63,287 nucleotides of DNA, from the IMG/VR virus record IMGVR_UViG_3300042868_006184, positions 1 to 63,287 of that record; one strand, written 5' to 3'. Positions 35,512-43,943 of this stretch are shown piece by piece (position 1 is the first letter of the stretch; the number at the start of each line of letters is the position of its first letter). The stretch is from a virus. The notes beneath the pieces were generated by a model. It did not search any database and was not told where the DNA came from. It saw nothing but the letters and a program-made list of their open reading frames with translations. The position numbers were made by a program, and so were the translations under genes.

Positions 35512-36372
35512 ATGGCTGAAACAAAAGAAAATATACCCGAAATAAAGCAAAGAGAGGCTGGTATGACCTTGTGTGTAGGTGCGCAGGGTGTTGGTAAAAC
35601 TTACTTACACATGTACGTTATTCGTGACTATGTTAGAGATAAGATAGAAAGCAAGGTTAAAGGTAGAAAGTGTTTAATATTTGACACTAATGGCGAGTTC
35701 ACACAAAAGCAGTTTGAGGAGAATGGAATACCTAATTTCCCTATACAAACGATAAAGATGCGAGATATTGAAGCATGGGGATTAAGCAATAGAGTAGAAT
35801 GTCGTAGAGTAGATGCAAAAGCATTAAGCATAGACGAAAAGATAAAATGTGTAAGTTATATCATTAACAAATATCGTGATGGTATGTTGGTATTAGAGGA
35901 TATAAATACCTATATTTTAAGTGTTACTCACATGGGCGATATTATTAGTGGTCTTGTAAATTTACGTCATAGAGGGGTGGATATTCTTATTTCATACCAA
36001 GATTTTAGAGCAGTAGAGCCTAGAATATTTTCAAATAGTAGATGGTTTAGATTTCACTATCAATCTGTTGACGTAATGGAGGTTAAAGCAAAGATACCTA
36101 ACGTAGAGTTATGTTCTATTGCTCAAATAATTGTCAATAACAAGTATTTTAACGATGACATACGATTCTATCTATATGTTTATAAGAACATAAATAAGGT
36201 ACGAGGTAAGTTCTCAAAGGATGAATTTTATGTAGCCTGTAAAGAGTATCTTAATGGTTCAAGAAGTCTGATTAAGACATTGATGAATCGTAAGAAAATT
36301 AGTGAAGAAGAGGCAATAAAATTTCAAAGTGATTTATACTATAAGATGTATTATGGTAACGACAACAAATAA
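35512..36372 (+). CDS. FtsK/HerA-type packaging ATPase
   Basis: 286-aa P-loop ATPase. Walker A is GAQGVGKT (residues 23-30). Walker B is LVLED (126-130). A downstream RHRGVDILISYQDFRAVEPRI segment (152-172) matches the sensor/arginine region of HerA/FtsK enzymes. Its small size and the absence of any large terminase point to the genome-packaging ATPases of the PRD1-adenovirus lineage (P9/A32-like), which pump DNA into preformed, membrane-lined capsids. A host-type DNA translocase would be larger, with an extra C-terminal domain. This is the strongest single marker for a tailless membrane-containing virus. Confidence 0.82.
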   Translation: MAETKENIPEIKQREAGMTLCVGAQGVGKTYLHMYVIRDYVRDKIESKVKGRKCLIFDTNGEFTQKQFEENGIPNFPIQTIKMRDIEAWGLSNRVECRRVDAKALSIDEKIKCVSYIINKYRDGMLVLEDINTYILSVTHMGDIISGLVNLRHRGVDILISYQDFRAVEPRIFSNSRWFRFHYQSVDVMEVKAKIPNVELCSIAQIIVNNKYFNDDIRFYLYVYKNINKVRGKFSKDEFYVACKEYLNGSRSLIKTLMNRKKISEEEAIKFQSDLYYKMYYGNDNK

Positions 36373-36381
36373 AATACTATA

Positions 36382-36765
36382 ATGATAACATATTTAAGAG
36401 AACAACATTTACATAATTTACAACTAAAGATTAACGATTTACGTCCAGAGTATAAAGGTAAAATTAGTGATGGCTACCATACGTTTGATGAATTGTACGA
36501 ACATAGAATTACACTATATATAGCACTATGCAAATCTTTAAGAATGGAAGAAGATATTTGGAAATCTAAACAACATTCAGATGGCAGTCGTATTGAGGGT
36601 TGGTTTATCTTAGGTATTAATAAAGAAGAAGGCAAACAAATTACTTATCATTTACCATTATCGAAATGGGATGAATGTAATTTTGCAACAACATTAGCAA
36701 CAGCACCTAGCTTTGATGGACATAATTCAAATGATGTTTTAGAACGATTAAAAAATTTATTATGA
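36382..36765 (+). CDS. WDGH-type conserved phage protein
   Basis: 127-aa protein with DGYHTFDELYEHRITLYIAL, a SKQHSDGS loop, GWFILGI and a C-terminal DGHNSNDVLERL, matching the small WDGH-motif phage proteins (here FDGH). The biochemical role of the family is not known to me. It overlaps the next gene by four bases. Confidence 0.78.
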   Translation: MITYLREQHLHNLQLKINDLRPEYKGKISDGYHTFDELYEHRITLYIALCKSLRMEEDIWKSKQHSDGSRIEGWFILGINKEEGKQITYHLPLSKWDECNFATTLATAPSFDGHNSNDVLERLKNLL

Positions 36766-37391
36766 CAAATCCACACGATATAACCAAAGCCTTTGAGCAA
36801 AGACTTAGCGACTATACAAACGCACCTTACGTTGTTTGCGTAGATAATCAAAGCAATGCTTTATTTTTAGCACTCACATACGTTGGAATTAAAGGCAAAG
36901 AAATTTCTATACCCTCACATACATACCCAAGTGTTCCTGCTGAAATAATACACGCTGGTGGTAAGGTTAAGTTTCTTAACTCTTCTCCTATCTTACAAGG
37001 TGAATATCAATTAGGCGATACAATAGTTTGGGATAGTGCATTACGTTTTACTGCTGATATGTACCAAAAAGGAATGATGCAATGTATATCGTTCACAGGT
37101 GCATACAAGCACTTAAAATTAGGTAAAGGTGGTGCAATACTAACTGACGATAAAAATGCCTATGAGTGGTTTAAAAAAGCAAGGTTTAGTGGACGTTCAG
37201 AATGTAGCTACCACGAAGATAATTTTGACGATAATCCTGTTTTAGGTTGGAACTTTTATATGCCTGTTGAAACCTCTGCAAGAGGATTACACATGATGCC
37301 ACAATTTTATACCCACGATGGACGAAAGAAACATAATTTAGATTTATCACTACCTTATCCAAATTTGAGTACCTTTGATATTTATAAATAA
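36762..37391 (+). CDS. Short DegT/DnrJ-type sugar aminotransferase
   Basis: Aminotransferase-like protein of the DegT/DnrJ/EryC1 family, which puts an amino group on nucleotide-linked keto-sugars using pyridoxal phosphate. The cofactor lysine is likely K116 in SFTGAYKHLKLGKGG, and D91 fits the ring-binding aspartate. At 209 aa it is little more than half the usual 350-400, lacking the C-terminal small domain, so it may be a minimal or degenerate enzyme. With the PglD-like acyltransferase at 61480 it suggests acylated amino-sugar synthesis. Confidence 0.78.
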   Translation: MTNPHDITKAFEQRLSDYTNAPYVVCVDNQSNALFLALTYVGIKGKEISIPSHTYPSVPAEIIHAGGKVKFLNSSPILQGEYQLGDTIVWDSALRFTADMYQKGMMQCISFTGAYKHLKLGKGGAILTDDKNAYEWFKKARFSGRSECSYHEDNFDDNPVLGWNFYMPVETSARGLHMMPQFYTHDGRKKHNLDLSLPYPNLSTFDIYK

Positions 37392-37396
37392 TTATT

Positions 37397-38620
37397 ATGA
37401 AGTCAAAGTATGCTATTTACGATGAAGAAATTAAGCGAATATTTTTATCGAATCCAAATTTTGATACAGAATACACAAAGGTTGCCCAATTAATATTAAA
37501 AACTAAACAAACAGCACCTCAAAATGCTGATGTAAACGCTTTAAAAGTATATGTTCGTAGGAATAAAAAACGTATCTTAGATTTAAACGAGGGTATTTAT
37601 AATGCTACTGATGAATTAGATGTTGCCTTCACCTCTGCAAAGAATCTATGGATAAAAACAAAACGTAAGGATGGTGGTGTAAGTGGCTTTATTGTTAATC
37701 CTAACTATGTAGCACCAGAAGAAAAGCAAATTAAAGATATTGACTTTGAAAGTATTTTTAATGGCAAAATAAAGCCAATAGAAGTAATATCAAATTGCAT
37801 AAATGAGGGGTTGTTTGATAGATTAGTATATACCGATGTGCATATAGGTATGAATGTAAATCCAGATGGATATAGCCTTTATGGTGGTAAGTGGGATGAG
37901 CATGAGATAGAAGAAAGGCTGACAATGATAGTTAGTCATGTAGTTAATAATAAAAAGTCTGAAACACTATATATTGATGAGTTAGGGGACTTTATGGATG
38001 GTTGGGATGCACAAACTGTAAGGAAAGGACATGAGTTACCACAAAATATGGATAATCAAAAAGCCTATGATGTAGGTGTTAGCTTTAAGATTAGAATGAT
38101 TGACGAGTTGGTAAAACACTATAAGAATATCATTTGCAATAATATCTGTAATGATAATCATGCTGGTGCATTTGGATATGTGGTCAATAGTGCATTTAAG
38201 ACTATTATCGAATTGAAGTATAGCAATGTGAAGGTAAATAATTTGCGTAAATTTATTAACCATTATTCTTTTGGTAATTATACTTTTATTCTTACTCATG
38301 GAAAGGATGCCAAGAATTTAAAGTTTGGTTTCAAAGCAAAATTAGATATTGTTGCTATGGAGAAAATTGATAATTACATCAAAGAACATTATCTTTACAA
38401 GGAGAATGTAGTTATTGAATTTAGCAAAGGAGATAGCCATCAATATGTGTTTGATAATAGTACAAGTCAAACATATAGCTATTGTAGTTATCCTGCATTA
38501 AGTCCAAGTAGTGAATGGGTGCAGACTAATTTTAAAAAGGGTATAAGTGGTTTTGTGTTCTTTAATTTTTACGAGGATAGAAAGGTGTTACAAGAGTATT
38601 TTTTCAAGTGGAAAAACTAA
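37397..38620 (+). CDS. Calcineurin-type metallophosphoesterase
   Basis: 407-aa protein. The N-terminal 140 residues are a helical DNA-binding-like region. The C-terminal domain has the metallophosphoesterase ligand set: YTDVHIG (DxH), GDFMDGWD (GDxxD), CNDNHAG (the N-H motif) and LTHGKD (the GH motif). It may act on nucleic acid or a phosphorylated small molecule. Proteins of this layout occur in phages of this host group. Confidence 0.8.
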   Translation: MKSKYAIYDEEIKRIFLSNPNFDTEYTKVAQLILKTKQTAPQNADVNALKVYVRRNKKRILDLNEGIYNATDELDVAFTSAKNLWIKTKRKDGGVSGFIVNPNYVAPEEKQIKDIDFESIFNGKIKPIEVISNCINEGLFDRLVYTDVHIGMNVNPDGYSLYGGKWDEHEIEERLTMIVSHVVNNKKSETLYIDELGDFMDGWDAQTVRKGHELPQNMDNQKAYDVGVSFKIRMIDELVKHYKNIICNNICNDNHAGAFGYVVNSAFKTIIELKYSNVKVNNLRKFINHYSFGNYTFILTHGKDAKNLKFGFKAKLDIVAMEKIDNYIKEHYLYKENVVIEFSKGDSHQYVFDNSTSQTYSYCSYPALSPSSEWVQTNFKKGISGFVFFNFYEDRKVLQEYFFKWKN

Positions 38621-38661
38621 AAAATGCTTACATTTACAATTAATAAAAAAGAAATAAGTAT

Positions 38662-39273
38662 ATGTATAATTTACCAGCACTTCCTTATGAATATTCAGCA
38701 TTAGAGCCATATATTGATGCTAAAACTATGTTTATTCACTACAACAAACACTTTAAAACCTATTTAGATAACCTAAACGCTAAGTTAAGTGAAGAAAACA
38801 TACAACAACAAAGCATTGAAAATCTTATTAAAAACATATCTTTTTATTCAGAAGATGTAAGAAATAATGGTGGTGGTTATTATAATCATCTTTTATTTTG
38901 GAAAATGCTAATGCCTTTTGATGAAATGGATATAAACAAGCCTCCAACATTAGTAGAGAATATAATTAAAAGAGATTTTGGTAGCCTAGCTAATTTTAAA
39001 AAACAGATTGTGGCACAAGCAAAAAAAAGGTTTGGGTCGGGTTGGATATGGTGGATTATTTTACCTTCTGGAAAAACCGAAATAGTCAATACGGCAAATC
39101 AAGATAACCCTCAAATGTTTTATTCGTGTACAATCCTTCTTGGTATTGATGTATGGGAACACGCTTATTATTTAAAATATCAATCCGAAAGGGTAAAGTA
39201 TGTGGAAAACATTTTTAATGTAATTAATTGGAACTATCCTTATAAAATATTAAATAAATATTATAAAAAGTAG
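38662..39273 (+). CDS. sod: Fe/Mn superoxide dismutase
   Basis: 203-aa enzyme that converts superoxide to oxygen and hydrogen peroxide. All four metal ligands are present: H26, H76, D163 (GIDVWEHAYY) and H167. The GSGW and NQDNP signatures are intact. The Gln in the NQDNP position and the NNGGG segment favour a manganese or cambialistic type. No signal peptide, so cytoplasmic or virion-borne. A viral superoxide dismutase is unusual and may protect the cell or virion during infection. Confidence 0.93.
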   Translation: MYNLPALPYEYSALEPYIDAKTMFIHYNKHFKTYLDNLNAKLSEENIQQQSIENLIKNISFYSEDVRNNGGGYYNHLLFWKMLMPFDEMDINKPPTLVENIIKRDFGSLANFKKQIVAQAKKRFGSGWIWWIILPSGKTEIVNTANQDNPQMFYSCTILLGIDVWEHAYYLKYQSERVKYVENIFNVINWNYPYKILNKYYKK

Positions 39274-39317
39274 GCTATTGAAATTTTTGATTCACTAACC
39301 AATAAAAACTAATAAAT

Positions 39318-39521
39318 ATGGAAGATAAAAAAATCATTAAAAGTAAATTTGGTTTAACAGATAACGAAATCAAAGCACTTTTAAAAGAACAAAAAATAAA
39401 GGATAAAGATTTTTATAAAGCGTTAGGCATAAATACTTGTATGATAATAAATGGAGAAACGATTACATACCATACCGACATTGATAGAGCATTAAGATTA
39501 ATAACAAATAAAAATAAATAA
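39318..39521 (+). CDS. Hypothetical protein, 67 aa
   Basis: Small Lys-rich, helical then beta-patterned protein between the superoxide dismutase and a glycosyltransferase. No known domain. Confidence 0.68.
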   Translation: MEDKKIIKSKFGLTDNEIKALLKEQKIKDKDFYKALGINTCMIINGETITYHTDIDRALRLITNKNK

Positions 39522-39527
39522 ACAAAC

Positions 39528-40301
39528 ATGAAAAAACACTTAGTAGTCCTATTCGTCTATAATAACATAGAACACGTTAAAACTTGCTTTGAATCGCTTT
39601 ATTTAGATGAAGTAGACTATTTCATAGTTGAGAACAAAAGTCCTAATAGCAAAGAGATAGAAGAGTATTTTAAAGACAAAAGACTTGTTGGTCATATTTG
39701 TTTTGAAGAAAATATATCAGCTACGGCAGTAAACATTTTTATCAAAGATTATTTTGAAACAATGCGTGAATATGAATACGTTTCTATTAGCGATGGAGAT
39801 ATTTATGTTAGTGATGCTAGAGCAACTTACAAAGAGATAATTGATAATTTAGATAGAGAGCCAAGTGCATTTGTTTCTTCGGTAGATTTATGGTTAGGCA
39901 ATCATTATGAAAACGAAAGCAAAGTGAGTGGAACAAATCATTTAGACTGGTATATGCAACACACTACAAACGTAGATGGGTATAAGTTAGGTGCTACTGC
40001 CTGTCATCTATTAACAGTAAAAAATCAAAGATTAGATATTTTACAAGATATTCATTTCATTGATACAATACTTTACAATAAGGTTATGAATATGGGTGGT
40101 CGTTGGATTTCAACATTAAGAAATTTAGCCTATCATTTAACGTGGGATTTGTATGTAGAAGGTAATGAGTATTACGAATTTAAGAAAGCAACTTACCCTC
40201 AAATATGGGATGAGAAAGAGCCTTGCGATTATGATGTATTAGTGCCTAGAGGTATTATGAAAGCAAGTGAAGGAGTGTTTAATAAGTTCTTTAAAGTTTA
40301 A
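39528..40301 (+). CDS. Glycosyltransferase-like protein, 257 aa
   Basis: GT-A-type protein with an N-terminal HLVVLFVYNN strand-loop, a SISDGDIYV acidic motif (near residue 86, DxD-like) and Trp/Tyr-rich acceptor regions. It is the last gene before the late control region and terminator at 40349, so it closes the middle operon. Virion or host-surface glycosylation is the likely use. Confidence 0.75.
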   Translation: MKKHLVVLFVYNNIEHVKTCFESLYLDEVDYFIVENKSPNSKEIEEYFKDKRLVGHICFEENISATAVNIFIKDYFETMREYEYVSISDGDIYVSDARATYKEIIDNLDREPSAFVSSVDLWLGNHYENESKVSGTNHLDWYMQHTTNVDGYKLGATACHLLTVKNQRLDILQDIHFIDTILYNKVMNMGGRWISTLRNLAYHLTWDLYVEGNEYYEFKKATYPQIWDEKEPCDYDVLVPRGIMKASEGVFNKFFKV

Positions 40302-40348
40302 ATATAAAAATCTCGCCAAGCAATAAATAGTTATAAGAGAATTTTTAA

Positions 40349-40379
40349 GCCATCTAGCGTAAGTTAGGTGGCTTTTTTT
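40349..40379 (+). terminator. Rho-independent terminator before the late region
   Basis: 8-bp stem GCCATCTA (40349-40356) / TAGGTGGC (40365-40372) with one G-T pair, an 8-base loop and a T7 run. It separates the middle operon from the virion genes. Confidence 0.85.
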
Positions 40380-40421
40380 AGTTACACAATAACCTTTATA
40401 TATAAACGATTACAACAAATA

Positions 40422-40438
40422 GTTACACATAGTGTAAC
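40422..40438. promoter_or_regulatory. Palindromic operator-like site ahead of virion genes
   Basis: Perfect dyad GTTACAC-ATA-GTGTAAC. A further GTTACAC half-site lies at 40381. A TAATTTTG -7-like box lies downstream at 40472-40479. It is probably the binding site of a late-gene activator or repressor. Confidence 0.6.
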
Positions 40439-40471
40439 ACTTAAATGAACCAATCATTTTTGTTTCTTATA

Positions 40472-40479
40472 TAATTTTG
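40472..40479 (+). promoter_or_regulatory. Late promoter -7 box
   Basis: TAATTTTG fits TAnnTTTG and lies 36 bases before the first late gene. No TTG occurs at the right spacing, which suggests dependence on an activator at the upstream GTTACAC dyad. Confidence 0.5.
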
Positions 40480-40515
40480 TTTCGTAAAAAGATTATTCAC
40501 CTAAAAACATAAGCT

Positions 40516-40653
40516 ATGAAATTATTCTCAAAAGAAAATGGAATCGCATTTGTTGTTACACTTACTGCCGTAATGGTAGGTTTAGCTGTACACCAAGTAT
40601 ATGTTGCACCAATGCTCGTTAAAAAAGCATCTGCAACTCCAGTAGGAAAATAA
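40516..40653 (+). CDS. Small virion-type membrane protein, 45 aa
   Basis: First gene of the late module. Short basic start, one membrane segment (about 10-27, IAFVVTLTAVMVGLAV), then a Lys/Ala/Pro tail. Its place directly before the capsid gene suggests a small membrane component of the virion. The 159 bases up to the capsid gene hold no convincing gene. Confidence 0.7.
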   Translation: MKLFSKENGIAFVVTLTAVMVGLAVHQVYVAPMLVKKASATPVGK

Positions 40654-40770
40654 TCAAGGAAAACATGTTACTTCCTATTGATGAAATGGCACTTACTTAT
40701 ATAGTAATGTACGCTTAGTAATTGATAAAGTCGTTCTAGGAATGGCAGTAACGTAAAAGCAAAACAAAAC

Positions 40771-40788
40771 AGGAACTAAACAATTTTT
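40771..40788 (+). repeat. 18-bp leader repeat ahead of the capsid gene
   Basis: AGGAACTAAACAATTTTT recurs exactly at 50033-50050 ahead of the membrane protein starting at 50076. Both copies are followed by A/C-rich unstructured leader before the ATG, perhaps a translation enhancer for abundant virion proteins. Confidence 0.75.
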
Positions 40789-40812
40789 AAAACAAAACAA
40801 AATTTCAATAAA

Positions 40813-41553
40813 ATGAATAACAAAGAAAAAGAATTGCATGATGCAATTGCTCGTACAGAGAGATTCTCTGGCTACGATGGTTACGATAGTTATGAGAGTG
40901 CAGAAGGCGATATGGGAATGTTCGATTCGGACGATTTCAATAACTTCGATGCTGACTACTCTAACGCAGGTGGAAACAAAGCACAAGAAACATCTGACCC
41001 TTATATCTTACAGTATGTTAACTCAACTACTGCTGACGTAACGGCTATTTTATTTGGTGCGAATGATTACGCACAATCTACTAACTTTGGTAATCCTACT
41101 GCCGTAACAATTACTTCTCTTCAAGGAGGTACTTATGGTCGTATGTTGAACCAGTCTAGCACTAAGGCATTTAAAATTGGTGAGTTCAGATTTATTTCTT
41201 CTACTGCATCTCAATTGAGCCAAACTTTAACCCAAAACATCGTTGATGCGAATGGTTTAGTTGCTCAAAAACCATTGAACATGGCTGTGTTAAAAGACAT
41301 CTACCAATATTCAACAGATACTATTGTAGTGAAAAAAGTTGTTACTATTGATGGTAATACTTTCTTTACTTTCCCATTGAAAGCATCTGCTACTTTGGTA
41401 ATTGCAATGTATCCTACTCAAATCGTTTCTGCTCGTAGACGTCTTAATGGCGGTCCGTCTATTGGAAGCGTAAGAGTACCTAGAATTGATGGACAAAACA
41501 CTTCTCCAGTGATTATCCAAACAAATCAAGGTGTTAGAGGTATTAACGGATAG
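40813..41553 (+). CDS. Major capsid protein candidate, 246 aa
   Basis: The acidic, Tyr/Asp-rich first 50 residues end in DADYSNAGG (46-54). A beta-rich domain follows (about 62-215) with LFGANDYAQSTNFGNP, KAFKIGEFRF and DGNTFFTFPLKASATLVIAMYPTQ, strand-turn patterns expected for a jelly-roll coat protein. It has its own long leader and a strong terminator directly after, a layout typical of the most abundant virion protein. It is unlike HK97-fold capsids, which usually have scaffold and protease neighbours. Cutting after the GG would leave a mature protein of about 192 residues. The identity is inferred from context and fold pattern. Confidence 0.65.
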   Translation: MNNKEKELHDAIARTERFSGYDGYDSYESAEGDMGMFDSDDFNNFDADYSNAGGNKAQETSDPYILQYVNSTTADVTAILFGANDYAQSTNFGNPTAVTITSLQGGTYGRMLNQSSTKAFKIGEFRFISSTASQLSQTLTQNIVDANGLVAQKPLNMAVLKDIYQYSTDTIVVKKVVTIDGNTFFTFPLKASATLVIAMYPTQIVSARRRLNGGPSIGSVRVPRIDGQNTSPVIIQTNQGVRGING

Positions 41554-41589
41554 TATTCTTTAAGAATCTGTCACAATCACAACTATTAG

Positions 41590-41621
41590 GGGCAAAGGTT
41601 CACGCCTTTGCCCTTTTTTTT
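41590..41621 (+). terminator. Strong terminator after the capsid candidate
   Basis: Perfect 9-bp stem GGGCAAAGG (41590-41598) / CCTTTGCCC (41605-41613), 6-base loop and T8 tail. It would make the capsid transcript discrete, with read-through feeding the membrane-protein genes. Confidence 0.95.
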
Positions 41622-41636
41622 AAACAATAATTTTAA

Positions 41637-42125
41637 ATGGGTAGCAATAAAAAAAGAGGTCAAGTTTTAATGAGAACAATAGCTTTAGGTTCAACTAATG
41701 AAGCAAGGAAATTGTTACTTGAAAAAAACGTAGAACCTGCTACAAATTTACCAGACCTAGAGTATAAGTTGGCTTTGTTATACCAATCCACTCCTAATAA
41801 AACGGAGATTGAAAAGGAACTAGCAAATATTCACCCTCACAAAGATTTTATCTTAAAATATTTGTCACCAAAAGAAGTAGATAAGCAAGTGCCAATGAAC
41901 AATGAAGCAGAAAATAAGATAGTGGCAATGGCAACAGATAGCAAAACATCTAGTTGCGAAGGCAATCCTAATTGTACTTGCAACAAATCAAATATCAATG
42001 GTGATTATTTAAACGTAGGAGGTGAAACACAAAATAGTCAAACCAGCCGTAATCAAGTATATATGCTAGGCTTTGTAAGTATAGTCGCAATATTTGGAAT
42101 GGCTTTAATATACAAACAAAAATAA
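41637..42125 (+). CDS. Virion-type membrane protein, 162 aa
   Basis: Soluble basic N-terminal part, a Cys-rich SSCEGNPNCTCN stretch, then NGDYLNVGG (near residue 121), a variant of the DYSNAxG motif. A C-terminal membrane segment (about 142-158) ends in YKQK. First gene of the membrane-protein series after the capsid terminator. Role in the virion inferred. Confidence 0.7.
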   Translation: MGSNKKRGQVLMRTIALGSTNEARKLLLEKNVEPATNLPDLEYKLALLYQSTPNKTEIEKELANIHPHKDFILKYLSPKEVDKQVPMNNEAENKIVAMATDSKTSSCEGNPNCTCNKSNINGDYLNVGGETQNSQTSRNQVYMLGFVSIVAIFGMALIYKQK

Positions 42126-42129
42126 AGTT

Positions 42130-42606
42130 ATGATAGAAACCGAATTGATTGAAGATGCCGTAGTATTGATTCCTAACAAGGAACATCAAAATTTTACTGA
42201 AACAGATGAGGTTATTAGTGCAGGAACAAAAATAAGTGGTGATGCCAAAATAGTTAAGGGATTAAGAAGAGGTAAGCCTTATGATTATAGGTTATTTGTA
42301 ACGGACGATAATAAAATAATTTTTTTAAATAAAACCAAAATCAAAACAAATATGGAAACTAGAGAAGTAACATTAGGAGTAGGAGGAGAAAAATCAATTG
42401 TGGTAAATAACACACTACCAAAAACTTTAGGTAGACCTATCGTATTAGGTGCTATTGGTGGTGCATTGGCAGGATATGCTTATTGTAAATACAAAAACCA
42501 TGACATGAAAACAACGGGTATTTATACTCTTGTTGGTGGTGCTATTGGTTATGTAGCTGGTTATCTTTACGAAAACAAAGGACTTTCAATTAAAATCAAT
42601 AAATAA
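42130..42606 (+). CDS. Two-span membrane protein, 158 aa
   Basis: The first 90 residues are soluble and beta-like. Two glycine-rich membrane segments (about 100-117 and 129-147) follow, with a short basic tail. It lacks the DYSNA motif. Probably a structural protein of the virion membrane. Confidence 0.7.
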   Translation: MIETELIEDAVVLIPNKEHQNFTETDEVISAGTKISGDAKIVKGLRRGKPYDYRLFVTDDNKIIFLNKTKIKTNMETREVTLGVGGEKSIVVNNTLPKTLGRPIVLGAIGGALAGYAYCKYKNHDMKTTGIYTLVGGAIGYVAGYLYENKGLSIKINK

Positions 42607-42614
42607 CAAACAAC

Positions 42615-43940
42615 ATGAGTAATGTAAGAGTAATTAAACTTGACAATATAAATGGTCAAGAAAACATTCAAGTTTCTTCTTATGAAGATGCTTTTGAAGG
42701 CTATTCAAATGCTAGAGGAGGTCGTAAAAAAGCAAGACAAGATAAAAGATTGCAAAAATTTGCAGATAGAACTGAATTTAAGAAATCTAAGTCAGAAGTA
42801 AGAAGACAAAGGAGAGAAGACCCAGCATTGATGGCAGATAGAGAACGTAGACGTAAGAACGCAGAAAGAGGATTGTTAGGTGTTTTTACTGGAGGTTTGA
42901 GCGAAATTGGTTATAAGGCAAGTAAATCTCGTAAAGCTAGAAAACAAAGAGAGAGAGAAGAAGAAGAAGCAATGCCACAAGAGGTTAGAGAAGAAGCAAC
43001 TATGGGTGAAACAAGTCCAAAGCCACAACCTCCACAATATAATGAGGATTATTCTCAACAAGAGGATAGTGGCTATGTGGATAATAGTCAACAAGAGCAA
43101 GGTTATGATGAACCAAGACCACAAGGTTATGACGATAGAGATGTTCCTAGAGATAATAGTGCTGACAATTATCGTGATGAGCAATTAGAAGATGCAGGAT
43201 ATGATGCAGAACAAAATAATGCAGAGGATATAAGCAATGATGAAAGTGGCTTTAATGAAGAGTATGGTAGCTTGACTGGTATTGATGAAACAAATGTAAC
43301 TTTAGAAGTACAAAAAGTACCTAAGCCTGTTTTAGAAGCAGTAAAGGGTATTCAAGACCACAAAAATCGTATTGCTATTTTAATGTTACAAAAGGAAAAA
43401 GGCAAAACGGAATTACCACAAGTATTTTGCAAGTTTGATGGCGAAGGTGACGATATAGATGCTATGATTAACACATCTAATGAAAGGATTATTGATTTAG
43501 AAGGTAAAGTTGAAAGCTATCAAAATGCTAATGGTGTACAAGCAAAAAGAAATGTAGCCGTTGCAAGACAATATTGCCAAAGAAGAAAAACAAAACCAAC
43601 TTTAGTTAATCCGAAATTAGGTGCAATAATTGAAAGTCAAAGAATTGTTGTTCCTGCAAGAAGAGATGGTGACAATAGACGTTTTAGTAGTGAACAAGCA
43701 CGAGCAAATTTTTTAGCCAAACAAAATCAAAAATCAAGTTTTGATGCAATAGATAGTGATGGTAGAGTTCATCCTAATTATGAAATTGATATTGATGGAA
43801 CGCAAGGCAGAAAATTTGATATTTATTCTAATGCTGATGGAACAAGTGGCAACATGGATATTATTAAGCCTATCGTAATTGGTGCTATTGTTTCTATTGG
43901 TGCTATCTATTTAGTAAACTATTTCAAACTAATCAAGTAA
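42615..43940 (+). CDS. Large virion-type membrane protein, 441 aa
   Basis: The N-terminus carries EGYSNARGG (near 33-41), followed by a highly basic region (40-110, Arg/Lys-rich, DNA-binding-like). A disordered Gln/Asp/Glu/Tyr-rich stretch (about 120-215) comes next, then a soluble domain and a C-terminal membrane segment (about 418-436) ending in KLIK. The basic part could contact packaged DNA beneath the membrane. No family recognised. Confidence 0.72.
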   Translation: MSNVRVIKLDNINGQENIQVSSYEDAFEGYSNARGGRKKARQDKRLQKFADRTEFKKSKSEVRRQRREDPALMADRERRRKNAERGLLGVFTGGLSEIGYKASKSRKARKQREREEEEAMPQEVREEATMGETSPKPQPPQYNEDYSQQEDSGYVDNSQQEQGYDEPRPQGYDDRDVPRDNSADNYRDEQLEDAGYDAEQNNAEDISNDESGFNEEYGSLTGIDETNVTLEVQKVPKPVLEAVKGIQDHKNRIAILMLQKEKGKTELPQVFCKFDGEGDDIDAMINTSNERIIDLEGKVESYQNANGVQAKRNVAVARQYCQRRKTKPTLVNPKLGAIIESQRIVVPARRDGDNRRFSSEQARANFLAKQNQKSSFDAIDSDGRVHPNYEIDIDGTQGRKFDIYSNADGTSGNMDIIKPIVIGAIVSIGAIYLVNYFKLIK

Positions 43941-43943
43941 GCG

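Noticed and set aside
35512-36372. A host-type FtsK/SpoIIIE translocase or a plasmid-type coupling protein
   Set aside because: At 286 aa it has no membrane domain or gamma domain, and its neighbours are viral, so a packaging ATPase fits better.
42876-43188. Open frames antisense and out of frame within the 441-aa membrane protein gene
   Set aside because: They are shadows of the Gln/Asp/Tyr-rich low-complexity region, giving Ile/Leu- or Met/Ile-rich products with no start context.
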